A stretch of DNA of 64,000 nucleotides from Bifidobacterium scaligerum (GCF_002802865.1 NZ_PGLQ01000002.1:526726-590725); one strand, 5' to 3'; counted from the first letter of the stretch, positions 28,820 through 38,370 are shown. Numbers and translations are program-made. The notes: generated by a model from the sequence alone, not told the origin.

Positions 28820-29650
28820 TTACTTGCGGTTCTTGCCAGACGGACGACGACGAACAATCATCTTGTTCGAAGCCTTCTTCGGACGACGAGTACGAACCTC
28901 GCCCTTGCCCCACGGGGAGACCGGCGGCTTGCCACCGCGGGTACGACCGCCGTGCGGGTGGTCAACCGGGTTCATGGACTCACCACGGGTGATCGGGCGC
29001 TTGCCCATCCAACGAGCACGACCAGCCTTACCGAGCTGGATGTTGGCGTGGTCCTCGTTGCCGACCTCGCCGACGGTAGCGCGGCAGCGTGCGTCGACGT
29101 TGCGGATTTCGCCGGAAGGCATACGCAGCTGAGCGTAAGCGCCATCCTTGGCGACGAGCTGGACGGAGGCACCGGCGGAACGAGCGATCTTAGCGCCACC
29201 GAGCGGCTTGAGCTCGATGTTGTGGACCACGGTACCGGTCGGGATGTTGGCCAGCGGCAGGTTGTTGCCCGGCTTGATATCAGCCTGGGCACCGGTCTCG
29301 ATGACGTCACCCTGCTTGATGCCCTTCGGAGCGATGATGTAACGCTTCTCACCATCGGCGAAGTGCAGGAGGGCGATACGAGCGGAACGGTTCGGATCGT
29401 ACTCGATCTCAGCAACCTTGGCGGGCACGCCGTCCTTATCCCAACGACGGAAGTCGATGAGACGGTACTGGCGCTTGTGACCGCCGCCGCGATGACGGGA
29501 GGTGATACGGCCGTAGGAGTTACGACCGCCGGTCTTGGACTTCTTGCGAACCAGCGACTTCTCAGGCGTGGAGCGCGTCAGATCGGAGAAGTCCGAGACG
29601 GACGCGTTGCGACGGCCTGCGGTCGTCGGCTTGTAAACGCGGATAGCCAT
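28820..29650 (-). CDS. rplB: 50S ribosomal protein L2
   Basis: Essential for subunit association and peptidyl transferase function. 276 aa. [20 protein letters not shown] begins it, and the C-terminal [20 protein letters not shown] contains the conserved His. It lies between rplW and rpsS. Confidence 0.98.
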   Translation of the reverse strand: MAIRVYKPTTAGRRNASVSDFSDLTRSTPEKSLVRKKSKTGGRNSYGRITSRHRGGGHKRQYRLIDFRRWDKDGVPAKVAEIEYDPNRSARIALLHFADGEKRYIIAPKGIKQGDVIETGAQADIKPGNNLPLANIPTGTVVHNIELKPLGGAKIARSAGASVQLVAKDGAYAQLRMPSGEIRNVDARCRATVGEVGNEDHANIQLGKAGRARWMGKRPITRGESMNPVDHPHGGRTRGGKPPVSPWGKGEVRTRRPKKASNKMIVRRRPSGKNRK

Positions 29651-29685
29651 AATCTAGTCTTCCTTTAACTTTTCTCGGCTAGCCT

Positions 29686-29982
29686 TCAGTTGCCGAAGAT
29701 GTCGATCGTCTGGCCCTCGGCCACGGTCACGATCGCACGCTTCTGGGAAGCGCGCTGGCCGAAACCGGTGCGGGTGCGCTGCTTCTTGCCAGCGCGGTTC
29801 AGGGTGTTGACGTTCGTCACCTTGACCTTGAAGATCTCTTCGATTGCCTGCTTGATCTGCACCTTGTTCGCATCCTTGGCCACCACGAAGGTGTACTGGC
29901 CGCGGTCGGAACCGGCGTAGCTCTTCTCGGAGACGACGGGCTTAAGAATGACGTCGTGAGCGGGCTTGTGAATAGCGACCAT
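29686..29982 (-). CDS. rplW: 50S ribosomal protein L23
   Basis: Docking site for trigger factor and SRP at the tunnel exit. 98 aa. [20 protein letters not shown] and [17 protein letters not shown] are typical. It follows rplD after 5 bp. Confidence 0.96.
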   Translation of the reverse strand: MVAIHKPAHDVILKPVVSEKSYAGSDRGQYTFVVAKDANKVQIKQAIEEIFKVKVTNVNTLNRAGKKQRTRTGFGQRASQKRAIVTVAEGQTIDIFGN

Positions 29983-29987
29983 CTAAA

Positions 29988-30647
29988 TCAGGCCTCCTTC
30001 GGCTCGGTCTTGGCAGCCACGAAAGCCTCGAAAGCTTCCTTGGTGAAGACCACGTACTGAGCGGTGACCACATCGTACGTGTTGAGCTGATCGACGAAAA
30101 TCGGATGAACGTTCGGCAGGTTGCGCACGGAAAGCCACTCGTTGATGTTCTCACGAGTGAAGACGATCGTGGCGAACTTGTCCGAAATGACCGGGTTCAG
30201 AGCGGCGACAGCAGCCTTGGTGGACGGAGTATCGGTGATGCCGAAGTCCACAACGGCGATGCGGCCGGCGTTGGCGCGGTCAGACAGGATGTAGCGCAGG
30301 GCTGCAGCCTTCATCTTCTTGGGGGTGCGCTGGGAGTAGTCGCGCGGCTGAGGACCGAACACGGTGCCGCCGTGGTACCACTGCGGAGCGCGGATGGAGC
30401 CCTGACGAGCACGACCGGTGCCCTTCTGTTTCCACGGCTTCTTGCCGCCGCCGGAAACCATGCCACGAGTCTTGGTGGCGTGGGTGCCCTGACGAGCAGC
30501 AGCGAGCTGAGCCACGACAACCTGGTGGATCAGCGGGATGTGGGCCTGCACGTCCTCGGCGGAGAAGCCGAAGATCTCAGCAGGGGCCTCGACGGTGCCG
30601 GTGGCCTGGCCCTTGGCGTCAGTGACGTTCAGAGTAACGTTTGCCAT
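29988..30647 (-). CDS. rplD: 50S ribosomal protein L4
   Basis: Tunnel protein; in E. coli it also represses S10 expression. 219 aa. The loop [20 protein letters not shown] is the hallmark. It lies between rplC and rplW. Confidence 0.97.
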   Translation of the reverse strand: MANVTLNVTDAKGQATGTVEAPAEIFGFSAEDVQAHIPLIHQVVVAQLAAARQGTHATKTRGMVSGGGKKPWKQKGTGRARQGSIRAPQWYHGGTVFGPQPRDYSQRTPKKMKAAALRYILSDRANAGRIAVVDFGITDTPSTKAAVAALNPVISDKFATIVFTRENINEWLSVRNLPNVHPIFVDQLNTYDVVTAQYVVFTKEAFEAFVAAKTEPKEA

Positions 30648-30653
30648 GGTTTA

Positions 30654-31295
30654 TCAGGCTCCCTTCACTGCGGAACGGACGAGAACGATGCCGCCCTTGG
30701 GGCCGGGAAGGGCACCCTTGATGGCGATGACGCCGTTCTCGACGTCAGCGGAGACTACGGTGAGGTTCAGCGCGGTGGAGGTCACATGACCCATGCGACC
30801 GGCCATACGCTTGCCCTTGAGAATACGGCTCGGGGTAGCGCATGCGCCCACAGAACCGGGACGACGCTCGTTCTTGTGAGAGCCGTGAGAACGACGGTAG
30901 GACTTGAAGCCCCAACGCTTGATGGTACCGGCGAAGCCCTTGCCCTTGGTGGTGCCGGTCACGTCGACCAGAGCGCCCTCCTCGAACAGATCGGCGGCCA
31001 GTTCCTGACCAGCCTCGAACTCCTCGACGTTGTCGGTGCGCACCTCAACGAGGTGACGACGCGGGGTGACACCAGCCTTGGCAAAGTGGCCAGCCAGCGG
31101 CTTGGTCACCTTGGTCGGGTCGATGGCGCCGTAGCCGAGCTGGACGGCCTTGTAGCCATCGGACTCCTCGGTCTTCACGGCGGTCACCACGTTGGTGGAC
31201 ACGTCGACAAGAGTGACGGGCACGAAGAAGCCGTTCTCATCCCACACCTGGGACATGCCGAGCTTCTTGCCCAGCAGAGCCTTGCGATTAGACAT
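30654..31295 (-). CDS. rplC: 50S ribosomal protein L3
   Basis: Early assembly protein near the peptidyl transferase centre. 213 aa. KALLGKKLGMSQVWDENGFF begins it, and GTTKGKGFAGTIKRWGF and the central loop RMAGRMGHVTSTALNLTVVS are clear. It follows rpsJ after 16 bp. Confidence 0.97.
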   Translation of the reverse strand: MSNRKALLGKKLGMSQVWDENGFFVPVTLVDVSTNVVTAVKTEESDGYKAVQLGYGAIDPTKVTKPLAGHFAKAGVTPRRHLVEVRTDNVEEFEAGQELAADLFEEGALVDVTGTTKGKGFAGTIKRWGFKSYRRSHGSHKNERRPGSVGACATPSRILKGKRMAGRMGHVTSTALNLTVVSADVENGVIAIKGALPGPKGGIVLVRSAVKGA

Positions 31296-31311
31296 AATGC
31301 TTCCTCCTCCC

Positions 31312-31620
31312 TTACAGCTTGATCTCGATGTTGACGTCTGCAGGCAGATCGATGTGCATCAGAGAATCCACGGCCTTGGGGGTCGGGTCCACGATGTCAA
31401 TGAGGCGCTTATGAGTGCGCATCTCGAAGTGCTCGCGAGAATCCTTGTACTTGTGAGGAGAACGAATAACAACAAAGACGTTCTTCTCGGTCGGCAGCGG
31501 AACGGGGCCAACAACAGTTGCGCCCGCGTTCGTCACCGTTTCGACGATCTTCTTCGCCGATTGGTCGATGACCTCGTGGTCATAGGACTTAAGCCTGATG
31601 CGGATTTTCTGTCCCGCCAT
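31312..31620 (-). CDS. rpsJ: 30S ribosomal protein S10
   Basis: Head protein and NusE transcription factor. 102 aa, the canonical length. [20 protein letters not shown] begins it, and [20 protein letters not shown] and [20 protein letters not shown] follow. It is the first gene of the supercluster, so the region upstream should carry its promoter. Confidence 0.98.
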   Translation of the reverse strand: MAGQKIRIRLKSYDHEVIDQSAKKIVETVTNAGATVVGPVPLPTEKNVFVVIRSPHKYKDSREHFEMRTHKRLIDIVDPTPKAVDSLMHIDLPADVNIEIKL

Positions 31621-32088
31621 TGCCGTCCGCCCTTTCTAGCGATGTTCGTTGTACTTTACCAACCTGCTTCTAGGGCACCGGCGCGTAATGCCCCCCCATT
31701 GGACATAAGTCCACTGGCGGTCATCCACATCAGTGCGCAGTCTCCGGCATCCGCTCCCTTCGAAGCGCTCCGGCCTGCGCTCGCTTTTTTAATTCCAATT
31801 TGCGAGCCCAAATCAGGCAACTTGTTTATTCAAACATTGGGGCGGGACTAAACAGCTCAGTAAGGAATCCGGGCGTGTCGTCACTCAAATACCACCACCA
31901 ACAGGCCCTCATTCCCTGTTCTGGGCATTTACGTATCTTGAAACCGTCATTTTTTGCTTCTACATGGTCGGTAAATGCCCAGAATATGCTTTATCGCGCG
32001 GAAAGACCCAGAATAAATGGTGGGGATATGTCCAGAACGGTAATCTGCCGGTTCTCCTGGCTCCTATGCCCCTCCCCCGATTCCCCTG

Positions 32089-32116
32089 ATCAATCAATCA
32101 ATCAATCAATCAATCA
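32089..32116. repeat. (ATCA)7 tetranucleotide repeat
   Basis: Seven uninterrupted ATCA units, immediately followed near 32123-32154 by about 2.5 copies of the 12-mer ACCGACCGGCCA. Noncoding, between the AbiEi-like gene and rpsJ. Confidence 0.9.
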
Positions 32117-32122
32117 GTGTCA

Positions 32123-32154
32123 ACCGACCGGCCAACCGACCGGCCAACCGGCCA
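32123..32154. repeat. 12-bp tandem repeat ACCGACCGGCCA
   Basis: Two full copies (32123-32134, 32135-32146) and a shortened third (ACCGGCCA). It adjoins the tetranucleotide tract. Confidence 0.85.
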
Positions 32155-32314
32155 CATCTGCTTACTTAGGCTGTTATGATCCAATAGGTCATTCGCCTAT
32201 GGCATTGGATCAATTCGCTGGCCCCGCTTCCATTCACCCGGCACCATGAATCGATTTCCATTAGCCAAAACCAATCGAAAATGATCCATCAGCGCTCATA
32301 CACACCTATTGGCC

Positions 32315-33268
32315 CTATCCGCGACGCGGCACTCCAACGGACTCAAGCTTATGTACCAAAGGCGCTCTATCCAATGCCTCCCGGAACGAGAAGCGGACCA
32401 TATCATCTACCACCAGACGGATACGTTCCTCTCGTTCCTTTTCTGCGATGATCGTCTCCGAAAGACTCCCGTTGCGGAACATTGAACGATCCGTATATTT
32501 CACACGACCATCAAGTTCGGCCACAATTAATCCACCAGCATCATTGCGCCAAGCGAAATCGACTCTATACACCGTATAGGCATCGTATGGATCCACAATT
32601 GATTCCTGTAGCAATGGCATTGCGAATCGTTCCTCCAATATGACGCCCAACGAATACGCTTCACCGCCGTTCTCGGTATGGCCGGTAGCCGGTTTCAATG
32701 CCGCCAACGCCGCTTTTCTATGCCAGCCGGGCAAGGATTCGAAGCATCGTTCAAGCTTGTCCTTATTCATCATCCGGTTACGCAGCACAGCCTCAATAAC
32801 CGCAAGCGCATCAGGAAACGATTGTCCGCGAGCGCAATCGAATACCGTTCGCGCCAACGGGGTGACGCGAATACCATCGACTATCTCATAATGTTCTTCG
32901 CGTATGTAATGATGCCGCACCTTACCGTAATCATGTACGTGTTTGTCATCTACGGTACGGATATGGATAAGGTCCATATGACGGGTTGAAGTATTGACAC
33001 CATACACGGCGGCAGCCGTCATATCACAGAAAATCCATCCGGGATGCATCTGCGACAGAGACCGCACGATGTGAAGATACCTGCTCCGCGCATCCAACGA
33101 CAGCCAGTAATCCGGGCGCATATACAATCCTTGATAAACGCGGAGGATCGCTCCCGCTTTTTCGCGACGAACAAGCATCCTGCATTGTGAATCCGATTCA
33201 CCCCACAGACACGTCTGCCGCCGTTGGGCCGCATCCAATCTTCGATCAAGTTCTTTATTCCTTCTCAT
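32315..33268 (-). CDS. AbiEi-like antitoxin/DUF559-type protein, orphan
   Basis: 317 aa. The N-terminal half has the winged-helix plus linker layout of type IV antitoxins (REKAGAILRVYQGLYMRPDY; then TPLARTVFDCARGQSF). The C-terminal part (RVDFAWRN, VAELDGRVKY, EKEREERIRLV) resembles the nuclease-like fold of Vsr/DUF559 proteins. No AbiEii nucleotidyltransferase toxin gene lies beside it. The role is therefore unknown; such stand-alone proteins are frequent in bifidobacteria (from memory). TAGCGT lies 6 nt before the ATG, suggesting leaderless transcription. Confidence 0.7.
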   Translation of the reverse strand: MRRNKELDRRLDAAQRRQTCLWGESDSQCRMLVRREKAGAILRVYQGLYMRPDYWLSLDARSRYLHIVRSLSQMHPGWIFCDMTAAAVYGVNTSTRHMDLIHIRTVDDKHVHDYGKVRHHYIREEHYEIVDGIRVTPLARTVFDCARGQSFPDALAVIEAVLRNRMMNKDKLERCFESLPGWHRKAALAALKPATGHTENGGEAYSLGVILEERFAMPLLQESIVDPYDAYTVYRVDFAWRNDAGGLIVAELDGRVKYTDRSMFRNGSLSETIIAEKEREERIRLVVDDMVRFSFREALDRAPLVHKLESVGVPRRG

Positions 33269-33525
33269 AATGCGACGCTACGGGATGGCAGACGAACTGT
33301 ACAGCAGATTCGGCTTATGTGGTTCCAGCTTGCATAGTTATCCACATTGGCTTCCTCGCTCGTAGGCAGCGGCACTCTCATGGCATCGACTTCGACTTGT
33401 TCAGCCGCATTGCAAGCGAGCCGAACGCACCTAGCCATGTGGGATTCGGTGGGATCCAGGACGGTTCTCATGGTTGCGTGGCGAAAGTCACGTCCGGCAT
33501 CGAGCGCGAGTGATTGTGCAGCCCG

Positions 33526-34317
33526 ATGGAGACGATTACCGTGGCTAATGTGACACAATCACTGGCCAAGAACATTCATCCGATTACCGCGCATGACGCC
33601 AATGTGCTGTACCAGCATGGCACGTTGGCGCTGTTAGTGCCGGGTCTGCTGGAAGGCACCACTACCATCGGCGAGTTGCTCAAGCACGGCGATACCGGCA
33701 TAGGCACCGGTGAGGGGCTGGATGGTGAGCTCATCATCCTTGATGGCGTCGCCTATAAGATCGGCCAGTCCGGTGTCGCCGAGCAAGTCCCCTCGGATTT
33801 CACCATGCCTTTCGCCAACTCACATCGAGCGGCGTTCCAGTATCAATGCTCGCGTGAAGACATTGGCCTGGAAGCACTCAACGAACGTATCGTCGAGGCC
33901 AACGGACGTGCCAACACCTTCTTTTCAGTAAAGGTGCACGGCACGTTTAGCTTCATGAAAACCCGTGCCGTGATTAAACAGCAGGCACCGTATCCCACAC
34001 TGTTGGAAGTCGCCGATCGTCAGGCCATCTTTCTGCGCCATGATGTGACCGGCACCATGCTCGGCTACTTTTCTCCCGTAATGTTCCATGGTGCCGCTGT
34101 AGCCGGATTCCACGAACATTTCCTCTCCGATGACCATACTTTCGGCGGTCATGTGCTGGATGCGGTACTCAGCCATGGTGAAATCTATAGTCAGGTATTC
34201 GATACGCTGGTCACCCATCTGCCGGTAGACGATCCCGAATACCGCAATCACGATTTCAGTCAGGACAATATCGCCGAGGCAATCACCAGCGCTGAGGGTG
34301 ATACGCACGCGAATTGA
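33526..34317 (+). CDS. budA: Alpha-acetolactate decarboxylase
   Basis: Converts alpha-acetolactate to acetoin plus CO2. 263 aa. Signatures are GTGEGLDGELIILDG, the HGTFSFMKTRAVIKQQAPYP segment, and the zinc ligands in AGFHEHFLSDDHTFGGHVLD. Length fits the family. The ATG at 33526 is preferred over a TTG twelve bases upstream; no good Shine-Dalgarno is seen. No acetolactate synthase or butanediol dehydrogenase gene is adjacent. A YwiC-like gene starts 12 bp after its stop. Sometimes named alsD or aldC. Confidence 0.92.
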   Translation: METITVANVTQSLAKNIHPITAHDANVLYQHGTLALLVPGLLEGTTTIGELLKHGDTGIGTGEGLDGELIILDGVAYKIGQSGVAEQVPSDFTMPFANSHRAAFQYQCSREDIGLEALNERIVEANGRANTFFSVKVHGTFSFMKTRAVIKQQAPYPTLLEVADRQAIFLRHDVTGTMLGYFSPVMFHGAAVAGFHEHFLSDDHTFGGHVLDAVLSHGEIYSQVFDTLVTHLPVDDPEYRNHDFSQDNIAEAITSAEGDTHAN

Positions 34318-34329
34318 TACCTTATATAT

Positions 34330-35217
34330 ATGAGCGAGCAATCTTTCCCGCACAGTCAGCAACGGCCACAGCGACAGCCCGATATGCTACGCAACGTCGC
34401 ACGGAATCCCCAGCCCCGACGCACCACTGCGCGCGACTGGATTCCCGATCAGCCCGGCGCTTGGGTCATGGCACTGGCACCTGCGCTCGCCGGCGCGGTC
34501 TGCGGCTCGGTATGGTCGGTCACCGAACCTGATGCCACTGCGAATGCCGGCGGATGGTGGGTGCTCTTATGCTGGGCACTGTGCTACTGCGTGGAATTCA
34601 CTGCCGCACGCTGGCTGAAGTCCCATTGTGCTTCACGATATCTGCCGCCAGTGGTCGGCTATGCAATCGCCCTTGTTTGCGCTGGCATACCATTCTTAAT
34701 TATGCACTTCGATGTGCTGGTATGGGCGCCGTTATATATGGTGTTGGCGACGGTTGCATTCGCAGGTGCATGGTTCCGTCGCGAACGGTCGCTATGGGCT
34801 AATGCCGCGGCGGTGATCGCTGCCAGCGTGATGGCGATGATTGCGCTTCATTATGCTGCGAACTCCCCCAGTATTCCGCAGGTTTCGCTCCCGGGCTTGG
34901 TGTTGGCGCTTTGCTTTGCCGCAACCCAGTTCGGTTCGGTGCTGTTTGTCAAGACGATGATTCGGGAACGTGGTAGACGCTCCTATGTTGCCGCCTCATG
35001 GATTTGGCATATCGCTCTGTTGACTTGGTGGATTGCAGCCGCAGGTCGCAGCTGGTATCTGGTGCTGCTTGGTGTGATTCTGCTTGTTCGCGCTGTTGCA
35101 TTGCCGATGATTGCTCGATGCCGTACGATGAAACCGATGATTGTAGGCATTACGGAATGCTGCACCAGCCTGATGGCGTTCGGCTGCATCCTTGGCAACG
35201 TGCTGGTATCACTGTAG
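34330..35217 (+). CDS. YwiC-like integral membrane protein
   Basis: 295 aa with about eight to nine hydrophobic segments. After a 35-residue polar, basic N-terminus comes RDWIPDQPGAWVMALAPALA, the conserved motif of the YwiC-like family. The function of the family is not established. It may be co-transcribed with budA. TACCTT (34318-34323), 6 nt before the ATG, could instead provide a leaderless start. A strong terminator follows. Confidence 0.8.
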   Translation: MSEQSFPHSQQRPQRQPDMLRNVARNPQPRRTTARDWIPDQPGAWVMALAPALAGAVCGSVWSVTEPDATANAGGWWVLLCWALCYCVEFTAARWLKSHCASRYLPPVVGYAIALVCAGIPFLIMHFDVLVWAPLYMVLATVAFAGAWFRRERSLWANAAAVIAASVMAMIALHYAANSPSIPQVSLPGLVLALCFAATQFGSVLFVKTMIRERGRRSYVAASWIWHIALLTWWIAAAGRSWYLVLLGVILLVRAVALPMIARCRTMKPMIVGITECCTSLMAFGCILGNVLVSL

Positions 35218-35251
35218 TACCCAAGGCATGCCCCCCATATATGGCAACAGA

Positions 35252-35278
35252 AAAGCCCGTCCTCATTGGACGGGCTTT
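35252..35278. terminator. Bidirectional terminator between YwiC-like gene and adhE
   Basis: 11-bp perfect stem AAAGCCCGTCC/GGACGGGCTTT (35252-35262 with 35268-35278), with A's and T's on each side. The two flanking genes converge on it. Confidence 0.9.
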
Positions 35279-35314
35279 CTTATAGCCGATAGGCGGTCAG
35301 TGCGCTCTTATGAC

Positions 35315-38044
35315 TCAGACGCGCTCGGAGGCTTCCTCCGTGGCGGCCTCGCCTTCGCGCTCGACACGTAGCTTGTGACCTTCCGCCTGGGAGACACCGT
35401 AGTAGGCACCCACGGCGATGTCCTTCATGTCGTTGATCAGCGGGATGCGCGGGTTGGCCGGAGTGCACTGGTCCTCGTAAGCGCGCATGCCGATCTGGTC
35501 GAGCACGCTCCAGAAGTAGTCCTCGTCCACACCGCAATCCTTGAAGCTCTTGTTCATGCCGAGCTTGTTGTCACGGTAGTCCTCAACGGCCTTCGCCAGG
35601 TTTTCGACGGCCTCGGCCGGGGTCTTGCCCGGGTCGATGCCGAGGTTGATGGCGATGTCGCGGTAGCGCTCGTCGGCGATGTACTTGTTGTACTTCGGCC
35701 ACGAGGTCGGCTCCTCCGGAACCTGACCGTTGTAACGGATCACGTACGGCAGCAGGATGGAGTTGGTACGACCGTGGGCGATGTGGCACAGAGCGCCAAT
35801 GGTGTGGGCCATGCCGTGGCACATGCCGAGGAACGCGGAGCCGAAGGCCATACCGGCCATGGTGGCGGCGTTGTGCATCTTCTCCTGGGCGTTGGTCTTG
35901 GCGAGGCCCGGCTCACCGTTGACGGACTCAGCCAGGTTGTCCCAGATGAGCTTGGCGGCGTGCAGAGCCATGCCATCCGTGAAGTCGTTGGCATACACGG
36001 ACACATAGGCCTCGAAGGAGTGGGTCAGGGCGTCGAAGCCGGCGTCGGAGGCCAGCTTGCGCGGCTGGGTACGGGCCAGCACCGGATCGACGATGGCCAC
36101 GGACGGGGTCAGGGCGTAGTCGGTGATCGGGTACTTGTAGCCGGTCTTGTGATCGGTGATCACAGCGAACGGCGTAACCTCGGAGCCGGTGCCGGAGGAG
36201 GTCGGGATGCACACGAGCTTGGCCTTCTTGCCCAGCGGCGGAATCTTGAAGGCGCGCTTGCGGATATCGAAGAACTTCTCACGCACATCGGAGAAGGAGA
36301 TTTCCGGGTGCTCGTAAAGCAGCCACATGATCTTCGCGGCGTCCATCGGGGAACCACCACCGACGGCGATGATGGTGTCCGGCTCGAACTCCTCGCGCAT
36401 CATCTCGGCGCCCTTTTCGACGGTCTCGACGGAAGGCTCCGGCTCGACGTAGTCGATGATGCGGAAGGTGACATTGTTGGCGCGAGCACGCAGCTGGTCG
36501 ATGATCTTATCGACGATGCCGAGCTGCTCCATGACCTTGTCGCACACGATGACGGCCTTTTCGATGCCGTACATGTCGCGCAGGTACTTGACGGCGTTCG
36601 GTTCGAAGTAGGTCTTGGCCGGGATCTTGAACCACTGCATGTTGTTGTTCCTCCGAGCGATGCGCTTGATGTTGACGAGGTTCACGGCCTGCACATTGCC
36701 GGACACCGAGTTACCGCCGTAAGAGCCGCAGCCCAGAGTCAACGACGGGGCGATCGCGTTGTAGATATCGCCGATGCCGCCAAGGGAGGACGGCTGGTTC
36801 CAGATGATGCGGCAGGCGTGCATGCGCAGACCGTACTCGCGCACCAGATCCTGGTTGTTGGTGTGGATGGCGGCGGTGTGGCCGGCACCCAGCTTGAGCA
36901 TCTGCTCGCACATTTCGAAGGCCTGTTCCTTGGAATCGGCCTTGAGAACGGCATGCACCGGGGCGAGCTTCTCGTGGGTCAGCGGCTCGTTGTCGGAGAC
37001 TTCCTTGCACTCGGCCGCGATAATGGTGGCGTCAGCCGGGATCTCGAAGCCGGCGGCCTTGGCGATGAACTGCGGGGACTTGCCCGGCACCACGGAGTTG
37101 AGCTTCGGGGTCTGGCCCGAGCCGGCGGTGCAGCCGAACATGTACTGCTCCAGCTTGGCCTTCTCCTCGGCGTTCACGAAATATGCCTTGCGACGCTTGA
37201 GCTCCTTGACCAGCGGTGCGTAAACGTCCTTATGGGCGATGATGGCCTGCTCGGTGGCGCAGATCATGCCATAGTCGAAGTGCTTGGACAGAATCAGATC
37301 GTTGGCGGCACGCACGATGTCCACATCGGAATCGACGTAGGCCGGGGCGTTGCCGGCGCCCACGCCGAGGGCGGGCTTACCGGAAGAGTAGGCGGCCTTG
37401 ACCATGCCCGGGCCACCGGTGGCAAGAATCGTGGCGATACCCGGGTGCTTCATCAAAGCACCGGTGGCTTCGATGGACGGGTGCTCGATCCACTGAATAC
37501 AGTTGGCCGGGGCACCGGCTTCGATGGCGGCGTCGCGCACGATGCGGGCAGCCTCGGCAGAGCACTTCTGGGCGAACGGGTGGAAACCGAACACGATCGG
37601 GCAACGGGTCTTCAGTGCGATCAGGGACTTGAAGATGGCGGTGGAAGTGGGGTTGGTGACCGGAGTCACACCGGCGACCACGCCAACCGGCTCGGCCACT
37701 TCGTCAATACCCATGACGTCGTCTTCACGAATGATGCCGACGGTCTTCTGACCGGCGAGGTAGTTGGTGATGTGCTCGCAAGCGAAGATGTTCTTGGTGG
37801 CCTTATCTTCCACGAGGCCACGGCCGGTCTCGTCCACGGCCATCTTCGCCAGTACCAGATGCTTGTTCAGGGCGGCGACGGATGCCTTAGCCACGATGTG
37901 GTCCACCTGCTTCTGGTCCAGCTTCTCGAACTCGGCCAATGCCTTCTGGGCCTTGACGACCAGAGCATTCACCTCGGCTTCGGCCACTGCCTTCTTATCT
38001 TCGGGGGTCGGCTGGGGAATCTCGACCTTCTTTGCTTCTGCCAC
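35315..38044 (-). CDS. adhE: Bifunctional acetaldehyde-CoA/alcohol dehydrogenase
   Basis: Reduces acetyl-CoA to acetaldehyde and then ethanol, reoxidising NADH in fermentation. 909 aa from the GTG at 38044, with GAGGAGG upstream; the longer open frame to 38167 is not supported. The N-terminal half is an aldehyde dehydrogenase (VTPVTNPTSTAIFKSLIALK; active-site Cys in DYGMICATEQAII). The C-terminal half is an iron-dependent alcohol dehydrogenase (GGGSPMDAAKIMW; metal site GMCHGMAHTIGALCHIAHG). Long helical spirosomes are expected for the family. A TGTGA-N6-TCACA operator lies 131 bp upstream, fitting redox control. Confidence 0.97.
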   Translation of the reverse strand: MAEAKKVEIPQPTPEDKKAVAEAEVNALVVKAQKALAEFEKLDQKQVDHIVAKASVAALNKHLVLAKMAVDETGRGLVEDKATKNIFACEHITNYLAGQKTVGIIREDDVMGIDEVAEPVGVVAGVTPVTNPTSTAIFKSLIALKTRCPIVFGFHPFAQKCSAEAARIVRDAAIEAGAPANCIQWIEHPSIEATGALMKHPGIATILATGGPGMVKAAYSSGKPALGVGAGNAPAYVDSDVDIVRAANDLILSKHFDYGMICATEQAIIAHKDVYAPLVKELKRRKAYFVNAEEKAKLEQYMFGCTAGSGQTPKLNSVVPGKSPQFIAKAAGFEIPADATIIAAECKEVSDNEPLTHEKLAPVHAVLKADSKEQAFEMCEQMLKLGAGHTAAIHTNNQDLVREYGLRMHACRIIWNQPSSLGGIGDIYNAIAPSLTLGCGSYGGNSVSGNVQAVNLVNIKRIARRNNNMQWFKIPAKTYFEPNAVKYLRDMYGIEKAVIVCDKVMEQLGIVDKIIDQLRARANNVTFRIIDYVEPEPSVETVEKGAEMMREEFEPDTIIAVGGGSPMDAAKIMWLLYEHPEISFSDVREKFFDIRKRAFKIPPLGKKAKLVCIPTSSGTGSEVTPFAVITDHKTGYKYPITDYALTPSVAIVDPVLARTQPRKLASDAGFDALTHSFEAYVSVYANDFTDGMALHAAKLIWDNLAESVNGEPGLAKTNAQEKMHNAATMAGMAFGSAFLGMCHGMAHTIGALCHIAHGRTNSILLPYVIRYNGQVPEEPTSWPKYNKYIADERYRDIAINLGIDPGKTPAEAVENLAKAVEDYRDNKLGMNKSFKDCGVDEDYFWSVLDQIGMRAYEDQCTPANPRIPLINDMKDIAVGAYYGVSQAEGHKLRVEREGEAATEEASERV

Positions 38045-38174
38045 TTGGGGTCCTCCTCGATCTTCTTGGGGTATATGGCAAAGTTCCCGGCGCAGCACCG
38101 CACCTTGCGCAACGTAAGGGACGTACCCTACCGTCCGACAAGATATTTGACTGCGTGCGCTTGTCACATCATCC

Positions 38175-38190
38175 TGTGACCTGAGTCACA
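38175..38190. promoter_or_regulatory. TGTGACCTGAGTCACA operator (Rex- or CRP-type)
   Basis: A perfect TGTGA-N6-TCACA palindrome. A further half-site set GTCACA...TGTGAC overlaps it at 38163-38180. Actinobacterial Rex (NADH/NAD+ sensor) and CRP/GlxR boxes both take this form. Rex is favoured because the downstream enzyme is an NADH-dependent fermentative dehydrogenase (inference). Confidence 0.6.
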
Positions 38191-38370
38191 ATATACCGAA
38201 GGTCTTTCAGCCCCGCATACGCACAAAATCAACGGCGTTTCATGTTAGATATTGATCAGTATTTGTTTTATTTAGCGCGTTTTATCTAACAAAATATAAC
38301 TTTTCACTCTTTTTTGACGTATTTTGTTCGATTTTTGACGAATATCACATTCAATACATCGCACACCAAC

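Larger units (their letters stand above)
31621..32314. other. 694-bp intergenic region: S10 promoter/leader and repeats
   Basis: No gene is supported here. The half nearest rpsJ should hold the minus-strand promoter and leader. An AT-rich tract near 31780-31840 is a candidate, but no clear -10/-35 pair is seen. A 13-nt inverted repeat (TTCTGGGCATTTA at 31919 and its complement at 31972) has a 40-nt spacer. Farther out are an (ATCA)7 tract, a 12-bp tandem repeat and a hairpin at 32178-32211 (GATCCAAT/ATTGGATC) near the end of the neighbouring gene. Confidence 0.5.

Noticed and set aside
32089..32154. Possible CRISPR array
   Set aside because: Units are 4 and 12 bp with no spacers, and no cas gene is present.
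31621..32314. Small protein genes in the S10 upstream gap
   Set aside because: Open frames there have no ribosome site, odd composition and run through simple repeats.
38045..38167. N-terminal extension of AdhE
   Set aside because: GAGGAGG and the GTG at 38044 fit the family start; the extra residues are Cys/Arg-rich and lie in the leader.
35375..38179. 934-codon open frame on the plus strand opposite adhE
   Set aside because: Antisense shadow of a clear AdhE; repetitive Val/Gly/Leu/His composition and no family motif.
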